Part shown: piece by piece, positions 8,413-17,634 of the stretch
Layout: each line of letters starts with the position of its first letter
Numbering within the stretch: position 1 is the stretch's first letter
Assembly (NCBI GenBank): GCA_964445645.1
Contig: CAYULH010000002.1
Span: 62,001 to 126,000 of the forward strand
From: Aureispira sp964445645
GTDB taxonomy: Bacteria > Bacteroidota > Bacteroidia > Chitinophagales > Saprospiraceae
Direction: 5' to 3'
DNA: 64,000 nucleotides
Program-made: the position numbers and the translations under genes
The notes under the pieces: generated by a model
The model's input: only the letters and a program-made list of their open reading frames with translations
Database searches by the model: none
What the model was told of the DNA's origin: nothing

Positions 8413-10276
8413 GTCTTTGGCTATAGCTATTGGCTACCAATTTGATTAAATCTGCCTTGAGCATTTGCTTTTCTAGCGATTGGCGTTGAGGGCTATCAAT
8501 GCTCCCTTTGATGTATTTTTCAATCATCAAACTAGAAATAGGCGCAGCATAAGTAGAACCATATCCTCCATTTTCTACATAAACAGCAATCGCAATTTTG
8601 GGATTTTCGCGCGGTGCAAAAGCAATAAAGGTAGAGTGATCTTTCCCTTTGCTATTTTCTACGGTTCCAGTCTTGCCACACATCGCAATATCAGGAATCA
8701 TAGAACGTCGCCCTGTTCCTGCTGTTACTACACGGGCCATACCATCTACCACAGGCTCAAAGTGTTTGGGATGTACCTTGGTATAATGGCGTTCCTTAAA
8801 TTTATCCAAAATCCCTGTACTATCGCCCTCAAACTCCTTGGCGAAATGAGGTATATAATAATACCCTCTGTTGGCAATAATAGCCGCCATATTGGCCATC
8901 TGCAAAGGTGTAATCAACAATTCGCCTTGACCGATCCCGACCGAAACAGCCGTAGAGAATTTCCAAAGCCCTTTGCCATGTTTTCTATCATAATAAGCAG
9001 AAGTAGGTACATGGCCTCCTGCCTCATTGGGAATATCCACCCCCAATTTAGCCCCCAATCCCCAAGCATGTAAGTGGTCGGCCAATTTGTCCATGCCTTT
9101 TTCTGGATAGTAATAGCCATAAATATTCACCAACTCTCTAAAAGCTTGGCAGTAATACTTATTGCAGGAGTATTGAATGGCATTGCCCACATCATTGATC
9201 GCTCCATGTCCGTGACATCCCACACGCAAAGAACCGTATAAAAACCCACCACCACAAGCCATTCCTCTGCCTGGGGTCAGAATGCCTTCTTGCAGCCCAA
9301 TAGCAGATAGCACCGGTTTAAAAATAGAACCGGGAGGATATTGTGCCATCAATGCCCGATTAAATAATGGAATCAAGGAGTCTTGTTGCAAGGCTCTAAA
9401 GGCATCTTGGCGATTTCGATTGACGGCCAATACAGAAGGGTCGTAGCTAGGACTACTGACCATAGCCAATATTTCGCCTGTTTCGGGTTCTATGGCTACA
9501 ATGGCCCCCACCTTATTTTTCATTAACTCCTCGCCATAAGTTTGCAAATCCAAATCAATAGAAGTAATCAGGTCATAACCCGATATGGCAGATTGGTCTA
9601 AGCTACCATTCTTATATTGTCCCTTGCGTTTTCCCCATTTATCTTTTAATACATGTTCTACCCCACGAATACCACGCAATTGAGGTTCATAAGAAAGCTC
9701 TAAGCCACTGGTTCCAATATACTCTCCCCGCTGGTACAGGCCATCAGATTCCTTAATTTGTTTGGGGCTTACCTCACTGATATAACCCAATATATGCGCG
9801 CCTACCTTGGCAGGATACCCCCGCACACTTTTGCGCTGGCGTTCAAAGCCCGGAAATTCGTACAAACGCTCTTCTATAGCAGCAAACTTATCTCCCGGAA
9901 TTTGGGTGAGAAAGTCAAAGGGCTTTCGCTTAGAATAGCGACTATCTTTAAAGTCTTTATTGAGATTGGCTCTAAAAGTACTATCGGTAATTCCTAATAA
10001 GGAACAAAAACTAGTGGTATCAATATTGGCCTTCCGCACTTGATTGTAAGTGGCCTTAAGATCATACATGGCCAAATTATACACCATCAATTCGCCATGT
10101 CTATCCTTGAGTGCGCCCCTTGAGGGGTACAATGTAACAGCTTCTCTGTAGCTGTGTTGCTGCTGATACGATTTGTCTAATACTTGAATTTTGAAACACT
10201 GGAAAATAAGAGCCAATGCTGCTAGTACAAATACAAATTGTAGTACTTTCTGTCTATCTTGATATAAATCTTGCAT
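8408..10276 (-). CDS. mrdA: Penicillin-binding protein 2 (elongasome transpeptidase)
   Basis: Class B PBP that crosslinks new peptidoglycan in the periplasm, working with RodA. It has a short cytosolic tail and one membrane anchor (about 14-32), then a dimerisation/pedestal domain. The transpeptidase domain shows the nucleophile motif SIFK with Ser317 and Lys320, the SCN motif in YSCNKYY, and KTGT near 533-536. The 622-aa length is normal for PBP2. It follows mreD by about 60 bases. Its final codon and stop lie inside the inverted-repeat element that separates it from rodA, so the element may alter coupling of the two partner genes. Confidence 0.96.
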   Translation of the reverse strand: MQDLYQDRQKVLQFVFVLAALALIFQCFKIQVLDKSYQQQHSYREAVTLYPSRGALKDRHGELMVYNLAMYDLKATYNQVRKANIDTTSFCSLLGITDSTFRANLNKDFKDSRYSKRKPFDFLTQIPGDKFAAIEERLYEFPGFERQRKSVRGYPAKVGAHILGYISEVSPKQIKESDGLYQRGEYIGTSGLELSYEPQLRGIRGVEHVLKDKWGKRKGQYKNGSLDQSAISGYDLITSIDLDLQTYGEELMKNKVGAIVAIEPETGEILAMVSSPSYDPSVLAVNRNRQDAFRALQQDSLIPLFNRALMAQYPPGSIFKPVLSAIGLQEGILTPGRGMACGGGFLYGSLRVGCHGHGAINDVGNAIQYSCNKYYCQAFRELVNIYGYYYPEKGMDKLADHLHAWGLGAKLGVDIPNEAGGHVPTSAYYDRKHGKGLWKFSTAVSVGIGQGELLITPLQMANMAAIIANRGYYYIPHFAKEFEGDSTGILDKFKERHYTKVHPKHFEPVVDGMARVVTAGTGRRSMIPDIAMCGKTGTVENSKGKDHSTFIAFAPRENPKIAIAVYVENGGYGSTYAAPISSLMIEKYIKGSIDSPQRQSLEKQMLKADLIKLVANSYSQRP

Positions 10277-10335
10277 GATAATACGTTCTTTAATACTACG
10301 TTAATAATAATAATGTGGAGTGGGGTATAGGGCAA

Positions 10336-10839
10336 TTACTCTTTGGGATTAAAAATATATTGGTATAGGATAGTAATGAGCATAGAAAGTATAAAAATTA
10401 TTACCACACTCAATAACCACAACCAAGAGAATACTTGCAATTGTTCTAAGGTAACTACCCAGATGGTATGCAATAAGTACAAGGCACCACTATATTGTAT
10501 AAACCAACGAATACCCAAATTATGCTTGCTAGGGGCCTTGCCCGGCTCATAACCACCTCTTGGTTCCAATAATACCAAAATCAGTGGACGCAAAGCAGCT
10601 ACAGCTACAGCTGCTGAAGCAAACTGTCCGGGGGTATTATAAATAGCATCTACAATGAGCCCATACAAGAAGGCAATTAATAGAGCCGCTCCATGCACCA
10701 TTCCTACAGGCAATAACAATATAAACAAAGGATAAATATAAATATCTATAGCAGCATAATCCACTCCTTTGAGGATAAATTGCAAAAACAATAACAAAAT
10801 AAAACGCCAAGCACTGGCACGTAGTATAGTACTAGTCAT
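10336..10839 (-). CDS. mreD: Rod-shape-determining membrane protein MreD
   Basis: A 167-aa inner-membrane protein with five or so hydrophobic helices. This is the usual size and topology of MreD, which links MreC and the MreB filament to the wall-synthesis enzymes. MreD sequences diverge widely, so the assignment rests on position as much as sequence. It lies directly between mreC, with which it overlaps by 8 bases (start ATG at 10839 inside the mreC end), and mrdA. The overlap indicates translational coupling. Nothing unusual seen. Confidence 0.88.
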   Translation of the reverse strand: MTSTILRASAWRFILLLFLQFILKGVDYAAIDIYIYPLFILLLPVGMVHGAALLIAFLYGLIVDAIYNTPGQFASAAVAVAALRPLILVLLEPRGGYEPGKAPSKHNLGIRWFIQYSGALYLLHTIWVVTLEQLQVFSWLWLLSVVIIFILSMLITILYQYIFNPKE

Positions 10840-11671
10840 GAATGGTTGCTTCTTCTAAAGTTAGACGCTCTTCCTTGAACAAATCCGATACAACATATAC
10901 ATACTGTACATTATTCATATCATTAAACAAAGACACTCTAATGTCATAAAAATTTAGTCCAGCAGGACGAGTTACACTGTCTACTTTTCCAATTAAAATT
11001 CCTTCTGGAAAAATAGTAGAATATCCACTGGTTACAATCGTATCGCCTTTTTGTACTTCGGCATGTTTAGGCACTGATTCCAAACGCAAGTGTTGGGCAT
11101 CTTCTCCATCCCAAACCAACATTCCAAAATTATTATTGCGTAAGATTTTGGCACTAATCCTAGTGTCTACATTCAGCAAAGACATGACCACACCAAAATT
11201 ATTACTCACTTTCTGTACCACGCCCACTAATCCTGTCCCATTGCCATTTAATACCCCCGAATTGGCTGTTACCCCCTGACGTTTGCCTCTATTTATGGTT
11301 AGAAAATTGTGCCTTCTGTGAATAGTATTGTTGACAACTTTGGCCTCAAAGTATTCGTACTGTTGCTGCAAAGTAGTGTCTTCAACTTTTTCAACTTGCA
11401 CTAGCGAGGTAAATCTAGAACTCGGCAATTGCATTTTTAATTCCGCATTCTCCCGCGCCAAACTGTCATTAACAGCAGATAGATTCCAATAACGAGTTGC
11501 ATTGCTACTCGTTTCGTATAAATTGCCAATTAGACCATTGGCCGAACTGATAAATGCTTTTTTTTCGGGGTTGATGTTTCTAGTAAAATACATAGACAGT
11601 GCAATTGCTTGCAAAATAAAAAAGGCAAAAACGCCATTGTATTTAACTAAAAACAATGCAATTCGCTGCAT
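10832..11671 (-). CDS. mreC: Rod-shape-determining protein MreC
   Basis: Periplasmic scaffold of the elongasome that contacts PBP2. It has an N-terminal signal anchor (about 8-29), a coiled-coil segment (about 60-85, ENAELKMQL), and the MreC beta-barrel domains with the conserved NNTIHRRHNFLTINRG region and a GLVGVV element. The 279-aa length fits. It starts 142 bases after the mreB stop, beyond a strong hairpin terminator, so the mreC-mreD-mrdA-rodA genes may be transcribed partly apart from mreB. Confidence 0.95.
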   Translation of the reverse strand: MQRIALFLVKYNGVFAFFILQAIALSMYFTRNINPEKKAFISSANGLIGNLYETSSNATRYWNLSAVNDSLARENAELKMQLPSSRFTSLVQVEKVEDTTLQQQYEYFEAKVVNNTIHRRHNFLTINRGKRQGVTANSGVLNGNGTGLVGVVQKVSNNFGVVMSLLNVDTRISAKILRNNNFGMLVWDGEDAQHLRLESVPKHAEVQKGDTIVTSGYSTIFPEGILIGKVDSVTRPAGLNFYDIRVSLFNDMNNVQYVYVVSDLFKEERLTLEEATIHD

Positions 11672-11723
11672 AAGATAGAGTCGCTAAAAATTCAGGACAA
11701 GAGTACACTACTCTTCTAAGTGG

Positions 11724-11772
11724 TTAAAAAATTGCCGAACTTATTACCTCTCAGAGTAATAAATTCGGCAAT
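11724..11772 (-). terminator. Strong terminator downstream of mreB
   Basis: Seventeen-base arms at 11731-11747 and 11756-11772 with a single mismatch and an 8-base loop. On the minus strand the hairpin is followed by a T run (read from 11724-11731). It lies between mreB and mreC and should uncouple abundant mreB message from the downstream shape genes. Confidence 0.8.
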
Positions 11773-11813
11773 TAAAAACAAGACCTTATTAAAAAATAAC
11801 CGCAAAAGGGTTA

Positions 11814-12848
11814 TTACATGTTTTTGTGCGTAATTAAGAACGAGTACTTTGCACGATTTTTTAGTGCAATGCCTGTTCCACGTACTACTGCACGTAGTGG
11901 ATCTTCTGCCACATGAACAGGTAGCTTAGTTTTTTGAGCAATACGTTTGTCCAATCCACGCAACAAAGCTCCTCCACCTGTGAGGTACAATCCTGTCTGG
12001 TAAATATCGGCCGCCAACTCTGGTGGTGTATTCTCCAAAGCCTTCAAGATAGCATCTTCAATCTTAGAAATAGACTTATCCAAGCAGTGGCTAATTTCAT
12101 TGTAAGAAACCATAATTTGCTTGGGAATACCCGTCATCAAGTCACGACCATTGACCGCATAGTCCTCTGGTGGTGTTTCCAACTCGTGCAAGGCTGCCCC
12201 TACATTAATTTTGATTTGCTCAGAAGTACGTTCACCAATCAAGAGGTTGTGTTGGCGGCGCATGTAGTTCATAATATCTACGGTAAATTCATCACCTGCT
12301 GTACGAATAGATTGGTCGCAGACAATACCAGCCAAGGCAATTACAGCAATCTCGGTAGTTCCCCCTCCAATATCAATGATCATATTACCAATAGGCTCTG
12401 TCACATCCAAACCAATTCCCAACGCAGCAGCCATAGGTTCGTGGATTAGATATGTCTCGCGAGAGCCGACATGCTCAGCCGAATCAAAAACCGCACGTTT
12501 TTCTACTTCGGTAATACCTGATGGAATACAAATAACCATGCACATATTGCGAAATAGTTTGCGGCGATCGGGGATCATATCAATCATTCCCTGAATCATA
12601 CGCTCTGCTGCTTCAAAATCTGCAATGACCCCATCCTTGAGCGGACGTACGGTGCGAATCATCTGGTGCGTCTTTTCGTGCATCATCATTGCCTTGCGTC
12701 CTACAGCAATAACATCATTGGTATTGCGATTGACCGCCACAATAGAAGGTTCATCTACAATAACTTTATCTTCAGCAGTGATCAGGGTATTGGCTGTACC
12801 CAAATCAATAGCTATTTCTTGTGTAAAAAAGCTAAAGAATCTTTTCAT
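11814..12848 (-). CDS. mreB: Actin-like cell-shape protein MreB
   Basis: ATP-binding actin homologue that forms short membrane-bound filaments guiding wall synthesis. The actin-fold motifs are visible: phosphate-1 AIDLGTANTL near residues 12-21, phosphate-2 IIDIGGGTTE in the middle, and the adenosine loop TGGGALLRG near the C-terminus. I start at 12848, giving 344 aa with an MKRFFSFFTQE amphipathic N-terminus typical of MreB. The longer frame from 12899 adds 17 residues of low-quality sequence. A well-formed promoter lies about 160 bases upstream. First gene of the shape cluster. Confidence 0.97.
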   Translation of the reverse strand: MKRFFSFFTQEIAIDLGTANTLITAEDKVIVDEPSIVAVNRNTNDVIAVGRKAMMMHEKTHQMIRTVRPLKDGVIADFEAAERMIQGMIDMIPDRRKLFRNMCMVICIPSGITEVEKRAVFDSAEHVGSRETYLIHEPMAAALGIGLDVTEPIGNMIIDIGGGTTEIAVIALAGIVCDQSIRTAGDEFTVDIMNYMRRQHNLLIGERTSEQIKINVGAALHELETPPEDYAVNGRDLMTGIPKQIMVSYNEISHCLDKSISKIEDAILKALENTPPELAADIYQTGLYLTGGGALLRGLDKRIAQKTKLPVHVAEDPLRAVVRGTGIALKNRAKYSFLITHKNM

Positions 12849-13010
12849 TCTTAATATAAGATCTTGAGTGTTTCCAACACGAGTTTCATTTGTTTGCAAT
12901 TTGGACTAGAGCCAAAAAAAAGAAACTGGTGTTGTAAAAATCGTTTTTTAAGGGATTGAGGCAACTATTAGATTTAATAACAATAAGCCTTAGAGGTTGC
13001 TGTCTTTAGG

Positions 13011-13042
13011 CAAATTTACCAATTAAAGTAAGCTTCAACAAA
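13011..13042 (-). promoter_or_regulatory. Candidate mreB promoter
   Basis: Read on the minus strand: TTTG (13042-13039), a 20-base spacer, then TAAATTTG (13018-13011), a full match to the Bacteroidota -33/-7 consensus. The predicted start gives an mreB leader of about 155 bases. Confidence 0.6.
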
Positions 13043-13107
13043 AAATAATCTACTAGTTTTTATTTCAATCCAACATTTGTTTCAATTAAAAGCTAAAATT
13101 AAGTCTA

Positions 13108-13968
13108 TCAGCTAGTTTGCTGTATAAATTCTAAGGTTTTTTGTGCCAAAATGTGACTGTGAAGGGGCAACTCTTCTTCATCAAAGGGATGCTTGCCTCC
13201 AAAAACATGATTTGCGTCTTCAATGAGCACTTTTTGGGCTTGTCGTCCATGCTTTTCTAAGTAATCAGCCGATGTACTAGAAACAGCAGGATCAGCCGTA
13301 CCGTGTACAATTAGGTGTGGTTTATTTAGTTGTGCTAAGGTTTTGTCTACAGACAAACGCTCTTTATTGGCCTCAAAATCTTCATAAAGCTGGTAATAAA
13401 GCGGCATTTGCTGTTGGGTGCGGCCATTGTATACATACACCACCCCTTGCTCTTTCCATTCTTGTACTTGTGCTTCATCATTGGCCCAACGATAATCCAA
13501 GGCATGAACACTCGCCCAAGTAACGACACGCTGCACCGATGCTTGTTCCAAGGCTGTAATTAAGGCAATTGGTCCCCCCCTAGAGTGTCCTATTAACGTA
13601 ATATTATCCTTATCCAATGCTGGTAACGAGTCGGAGGGGCTACTTGCTCTGATTTCCTCTATAACGGTGTGAACATCGGCCAACTCTTTGCTGTAGTTAT
13701 TATGACCAAAGGCTTCTAATGTAGCAAAATCCAAAGGTTGCTCCAAGGTAGTGCCATTGTGCGAAAAATTCATCGCAACAAAGCAGTAGCCTGCCTCAGC
13801 AAATACAGCCGCTATAGCAGCCCAATGCCCCCAATCCTTAAAGCCCTTGAAACCGTGCATAAAAAGCACGACGGGCTTGATTCTTGTTGAATCATTGTTC
13901 CAATAAAAATCAACTGCAATAGGGCGTTGATGCATAGAAGAATAATAGACTTGGTTGCTCTTTTTCAT
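13108..13968 (-). CDS. Alpha/beta hydrolase, dienelactone-hydrolase/S9-like
   Basis: A 286-aa cytosolic serine hydrolase. The alpha/beta-hydrolase landmarks are in order: oxyanion region MHGFKG (37-42), nucleophile elbow GHSRGG with Ser129, the acid in HGTADPAVS (Asp226), and the base in DANHVFGG (His254). It most resembles the small S9/dienelactone hydrolase-like esterases common in Bacteroidota; substrate unknown. No signal peptide. It is divergent from the polyprenyl synthase gene across a 342-base gap and not obviously part of an operon. Another in-frame ATG at residue 12 is possible. Confidence 0.85.
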   Translation of the reverse strand: MKKSNQVYYSSMHQRPIAVDFYWNNDSTRIKPVVLFMHGFKGFKDWGHWAAIAAVFAEAGYCFVAMNFSHNGTTLEQPLDFATLEAFGHNNYSKELADVHTVIEEIRASSPSDSLPALDKDNITLIGHSRGGPIALITALEQASVQRVVTWASVHALDYRWANDEAQVQEWKEQGVVYVYNGRTQQQMPLYYQLYEDFEANKERLSVDKTLAQLNKPHLIVHGTADPAVSSTSADYLEKHGRQAQKVLIEDANHVFGGKHPFDEEELPLHSHILAQKTLEFIQQTS

Positions 13969-14310
13969 AATACAATTGACTGCAATGCTTTATTGTTATC
14001 AAATATAAGGAAATATGGGGCTGTCAGGACTTTTGACAAGCACTATATGCGGTTGCTTTATTAAGTGGTCGAAAATAACTGTAGGTGGTTCAAGCGCATT
14101 TTTTGCGCTATTTTTATCCCTACATTCATAACATTTTATATTTTCAGTAAAAATTGAAAATTAAAAAAAAATAGCTTAGATTTGTACAAGAGGCATAGAC
14201 TTAGTACTGTTGCTTCTTGCAATTTATTTTGTATCATAACAGCTTGTTTTAACATTCTGTAGTTCAACAAACTATTCAATACGTAGCAAGTTTTACCTGA
14301 TGGTTATTCC
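13969..14310. other. Divergent control region, hydrolase / polyprenyl synthase
   Basis: A 342-base AT-rich gap between divergent genes. It contains the promoter at 14154-14184 for the right-hand gene and no reading frame. I see nothing else in it. Confidence 0.5.
14154..14184 (+). promoter_or_regulatory. Candidate promoter for the polyprenyl synthase operon
   Basis: TTG (14154-14156), a 20-base spacer, then TAGATTTG (14177-14184), a good Bacteroidota-type promoter. The predicted leader is about 120 bases. Confidence 0.6.
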
Positions 14311-15285
14311 ATGATAAAAACACTGTCCAACATACAAGCACCTATTGCCGCTGAGATCAAAGAGTTTCACCGCCGTTTCAAACAATCCATGAAAAGTGAA
14401 GTGCCACTACTTCGTACGGTTACCAACTTTGTGGTACGGCGCAAAGGTAAGCAAATGCGCCCGATGTTCATTTTTTTGAGTGCCAAAGTTTGTGGAGCCG
14501 TCAATGACAATACCTACCATGCAGCCAATCTAATAGAATTGCTTCACACGGCCTCTCTCATTCATGATGATGTGGTTGACGACTCTATGCAGCGGCGTGG
14601 TTTTTTCTCGCTCAATGCCCTTTGGGGCAACAAAATTTCTGTTTTGGTCGGGGACTTTTTGCTTTCCAAGGGCTTGTTGTTGTCTATTGAAAACAAGACC
14701 ATCAATTTGTTAGAAATTGTTTCTAATGCGGTGCGTGAAATGAGTGAAGGAGAATTGTTACAAATTGAGAAGGCGCGTCGTCTGGATATTCAAGAATCGG
14801 TTTACTTTGATATTATCCGAAAAAAGACCGCTTCATTGATTGCCTCCTCTTGTGCTTGTGGGGCTGCATCTACTACAAACGACAACGAGATCATCCAGAA
14901 AATGCACGATTTTGGGGAAAAAATTGGTATTGCTTTTCAGATTAGAGATGACTTGTTTGACTTTGGAGATGGCGATCCTGGTAAGCCTCAAGGCAATGAT
15001 ATTCAGGAGAAAAAAATGACCTTGCCGCTCATTCATGCTCTCAATAACACTACCAAGGAGCAGCGCAATTACATTATTAATATCATCAAAAACGAAAACA
15101 CCGACCCCAAAAAAATTAGAGAAGTGACCCAATTTGTGCTGAACAGTCCGGGTATTGATTATGCCCGCAATATGATGTATCAATATCGCAAAGAAGCCTT
15201 TGAAATTTTGCACGAACTCCCCTACTCTACAGCCAGAGAGTCCTTAGAAGACTTGGTTAATTATGTCACAGAACGCAAGAAATAA
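14311..15285 (+). CDS. Polyprenyl (octaprenyl-type) diphosphate synthase
   Basis: Trans-prenyltransferase that extends FPP with isopentenyl diphosphate to make the long prenyl chain of menaquinone. The first aspartate-rich motif is in IHDDVVDD (about 84-91) and the second in RDDLFDFGDG (about 212-221). Both bind the Mg-diphosphate, and the sequence is otherwise like IspB/HepT-type enzymes. The 324-aa length is normal. Chain length cannot be read with certainty from the sequence. The stop overlaps the next gene by 23 bases, indicating coupled translation. Confidence 0.93.
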   Translation: MIKTLSNIQAPIAAEIKEFHRRFKQSMKSEVPLLRTVTNFVVRRKGKQMRPMFIFLSAKVCGAVNDNTYHAANLIELLHTASLIHDDVVDDSMQRRGFFSLNALWGNKISVLVGDFLLSKGLLLSIENKTINLLEIVSNAVREMSEGELLQIEKARRLDIQESVYFDIIRKKTASLIASSCACGAASTTNDNEIIQKMHDFGEKIGIAFQIRDDLFDFGDGDPGKPQGNDIQEKKMTLPLIHALNNTTKEQRNYIINIIKNENTDPKKIREVTQFVLNSPGIDYARNMMYQYRKEAFEILHELPYSTARESLEDLVNYVTERKK

Positions 15286-15823
15286 AGCATCAAAATCTAA
15301 TTTAGAGCCGCTTACTTTCCAAAGCGAAGTCGGCCTATTTTTGGTTTATTTGTTGGTCAGAACAGCGCCCTTGGTGGCTGTAGTATTTTATTTTAGCAAC
15401 TGGCTTTGGGCTATTCTTGCTGCCCTTCTATTAATAATAGTACTGATTGGCGCCGCGCGCTACCACAATCATCGTTTTTTGTGCCAGCCCTCCACCCTTT
15501 CTATCACACCTAGTTTTTGGTATTGGGCCAAGCCAGCTACCTACACTTATACCTCCATCCAACAAGCCACGCTCAAAATAGCGAGCCGCCAAGACAAACG
15601 CCAATGGCTTGCACTGCAAGATCAAACAGGCACTTGGCGACGTTTTCGCTGCGATTGGTTGCACCAACAAGATCCGCCTAGTGTAGACGAACACGATGAC
15701 GACACGCCTCAACACGAATTGTTTGAACTATTGGACGAAGAGGATTTTTACCACGGCTCTATACAACATTTGGGTTATTTTCTCCAACAACAAGGCATTT
15801 CTATACAAATTATCTTTGCCTAG
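15263..15823 (+). CDS. Membrane protein of unknown function
   Basis: A 186-aa protein not recognised. Two adjacent hydrophobic helices (about 24-43 and 46-65) precede a soluble domain of mixed strands with a basic middle and an acidic patch (DEHDDDT near 142-148). This layout, a helix pair followed by a small PH-like beta domain, is common in bacterial membrane-associated proteins, but I do not assign a family. It overlaps the prenyl synthase gene by 23 bases, so it is translated from the same message. A terminator follows. The long overlap could mean a later start, but no later ATG precedes the helices. Confidence 0.7.
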   Translation: MSQNARNKASKSNLEPLTFQSEVGLFLVYLLVRTAPLVAVVFYFSNWLWAILAALLLIIVLIGAARYHNHRFLCQPSTLSITPSFWYWAKPATYTYTSIQQATLKIASRQDKRQWLALQDQTGTWRRFRCDWLHQQDPPSVDEHDDDTPQHELFELLDEEDFYHGSIQHLGYFLQQQGISIQIIFA

Positions 15824-15878
15824 CTCCTACTTTTTGTTTCTTCATTTTTGTTTTTCAAACTTTTTCTACACCAAAAAC

Positions 15879-15918
15879 AGCCTAAAACGCACATTTTGGT
15901 GTTTTTTAGGCTTTTTTT
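15879..15918 (+). terminator. Terminator after the prenyl synthase pair
   Basis: Nine-base arms AGCCTAAAA (15879-15887) and TTTTAGGCT (15904-15912), with further pairing GCAC/GTGT inside, followed by a seven-T run. Confidence 0.8.
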
Positions 15919-16078
15919 AATAAAAAGAAACAGAAAAATTGTTCTTTTTGAAACTTATTGTTTTACTTTGACGTATAAGTTAGGTAGAAAGAAACAACTT
16001 TTACCTCATTTTCAAAAAAGTTGTTTTAACAAGCATCTAATAATTCCATTTTGTTGGTGGAATTGAAAAATAGTACGC

Positions 16079-16843
16079 ATGGTAGAAAGAAAATTGCTTA
16101 ATGAACGTTTTAAGGTGGTTTTTGAAGCTTTAGAAGAAAAAGGAGAAGTGGTCAAAAGCTCTCGCAAAAAAGGTATCTCTAATTTTGCGGAAAAAATCAC
16201 AGGCAAGAAAGCCTATGGTCACATCATCAGAGCCTGTCTCAATAATGAGCGTTACATCACCTATCAACAAGCCCACTTGTTGGTCAAACACTATCAGGTC
16301 AATCCCTTGTACTTATTTGAAGGACAAGGGGCTATTTTTGCTGCTGCTAATGAAGAGGCACCATTACCCACCAATGGTTCTCCAAAATCAGATACACCAC
16401 CACCTACAGAAGCACCTTATGTACCTGTCCCAAAAACCAATATCATTTATTCCAGCTTATCTGCCTTTGCTAGTAGCACAGTAGATGTAGGTGTCCAAGA
16501 GGATTCCGAGCGTTTTTATATTCCCGGAATGCAGGGAGAGCATATTGCTTTTTATATCAAGGGAGCTTCCATGAGCCCAACAATAGCAGATGGTGATATG
16601 GTTATTTGTAGGGCCATTGATACCAATGAACGCATTATAGAAAATGAAATTTATGCCATTGTAACCAATGCAGGGAACGTAATGGTTAAACGGGTACAAA
16701 AAATCCACGATAAACATAGACAACTAAAAGGACTCAAGTGTATTTCGGATAATTATTTAGAACACGATCCTTTTACACTGGCTATCCATGAAGTACGCAA
16801 ACTACTCAAAGTAGAACGCAAACTCACCGATGTAGGCTTGTAA
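16079..16843 (+). CDS. HTH / S24 LexA-like regulator
   Basis: A 254-aa regulator with an N-terminal helix-turn-helix-like DNA-binding domain (about 1-80), a Pro-rich linker (about 92-120) and a C-terminal S24 (LexA/CI/UmuD) domain. The S24 dyad is present: Ser164 in GASMSPT and Lys204 in VMVKRV. The usual Ala-Gly or Cys-Gly self-cleavage pair is not obvious between linker and domain (SAFASSTV occupies that place), so it may not cut itself. A second S24 domain without HTH is encoded 76 bases downstream, and the duplicated modules follow. It may repress one or both; this is inferred from position only. Confidence 0.85.
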   Translation: MVERKLLNERFKVVFEALEEKGEVVKSSRKKGISNFAEKITGKKAYGHIIRACLNNERYITYQQAHLLVKHYQVNPLYLFEGQGAIFAAANEEAPLPTNGSPKSDTPPPTEAPYVPVPKTNIIYSSLSAFASSTVDVGVQEDSERFYIPGMQGEHIAFYIKGASMSPTIADGDMVICRAIDTNERIIENEIYAIVTNAGNVMVKRVQKIHDKHRQLKGLKCISDNYLEHDPFTLAIHEVRKLLKVERKLTDVGL

Positions 16844-16919
16844 AACAGCCTTCGGTAATTCTCAACTCCTATATTTTATTTTTTGACGGCTTTTTGAGCC
16901 TTACAATAATATACACGAT

Positions 16920-17228
16920 ATGAAAAATGTAGCCTTTTATATCCAAGGGGATTCTATGTCTCCTACCCTCCTAGACCGAGATATGATTATTTGTAGTGAA
17001 GTGCAATCCTATGATACCATTGAGGAAAATGAATTGTATGCTGTTGTAACCACCTCTGGGGCTGTATTAGTGAAGCGTTTGCATCAAATTCGCAGAAATG
17101 GCAACAGCCAAATTGTACAGTTACAATTGGTAGCAGACAATGAACCTGTCAGTACGGCTTGTCGCATCCCAATGTCTTGTGTACGCAGTTTGCTCAAAGT
17201 AGAACAAACACTTTCTGCTAGTGCTTGA
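16920..17228 (+). CDS. Free-standing S24 peptidase-like domain
   Basis: A 102-aa protein made only of the S24 fold. It aligns along its whole length with the C-terminal domain of the preceding gene (FYIQGDSMSPT against FYIKGASMSPT; LLKVEQTL against LLKVERKL) and keeps the dyad, Ser12 and Lys52. An in-frame TGA about 35 bases upstream excludes a longer protein with an HTH. It is most simply a partial tandem duplication of the neighbour. It could form mixed dimers with it and tune its activity, as UmuD-like proteins do with partners, but that is inference. No polymerase gene is nearby, so it is unlikely to be UmuD. Confidence 0.75.
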   Translation: MKNVAFYIQGDSMSPTLLDRDMIICSEVQSYDTIEENELYAVVTTSGAVLVKRLHQIRRNGNSQIVQLQLVADNEPVSTACRIPMSCVRSLLKVEQTLSASA

Positions 17229-17634
17229 TGCTTTTTATATTGTAATTTCTATAAAACCACACTATAGATTAGACCTTGATACCCATTCTAATCCTAACAT
17301 CCAATTAGTCCTTGACACCCACACTATTTTAACCCAACATCACTATTTGTTCACCCTTCAAAATATCATTGCCTATAAGTTAGACTGAATTAAAATTTGC
17401 TAAGTTCGAGAACATGATATTGCCCTTCCATCCGCAAATGGAAGGGCAATTTTTTTTTGGCTTCCCCTATCAAAACAACTTTGAAAACTAAATTATCCAT
17501 TCTCAAAAATAGTTTTCTAATTTATTTTTAGTAAATTGTTATAACTATGAGTACTTATTCCTCCAATAAGCTCCATACCCCATTCTCTACTCCCCCATAT
17601 TTCTATATTTTTTATCAAAACCATTCATGTAGTA
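17229..17634. other. Gap before module 1, with terminator and repeat start
   Basis: A 406-base AT-rich gap. It contains the hairpin terminator at 17419-17458 and, from 17504, the start of the long direct repeat that runs into the next gene. No reading frame of its own. Confidence 0.5.
17419..17458 (+). terminator. Terminator preceding module 1
   Basis: Perfect 13-base arms ATTGCCCTTCCAT (17419-17431) and ATGGAAGGGCAAT (17438-17450), a six-base loop and a long T run. A near copy stands at the matching place before module 2. Confidence 0.85.

Noticed and set aside
16920..17228. A UmuD-type subunit
   Set aside because: No polymerase partner or N-terminal cleavage arm is present. Close resemblance to the neighbour's S24 domain makes a duplication more likely.
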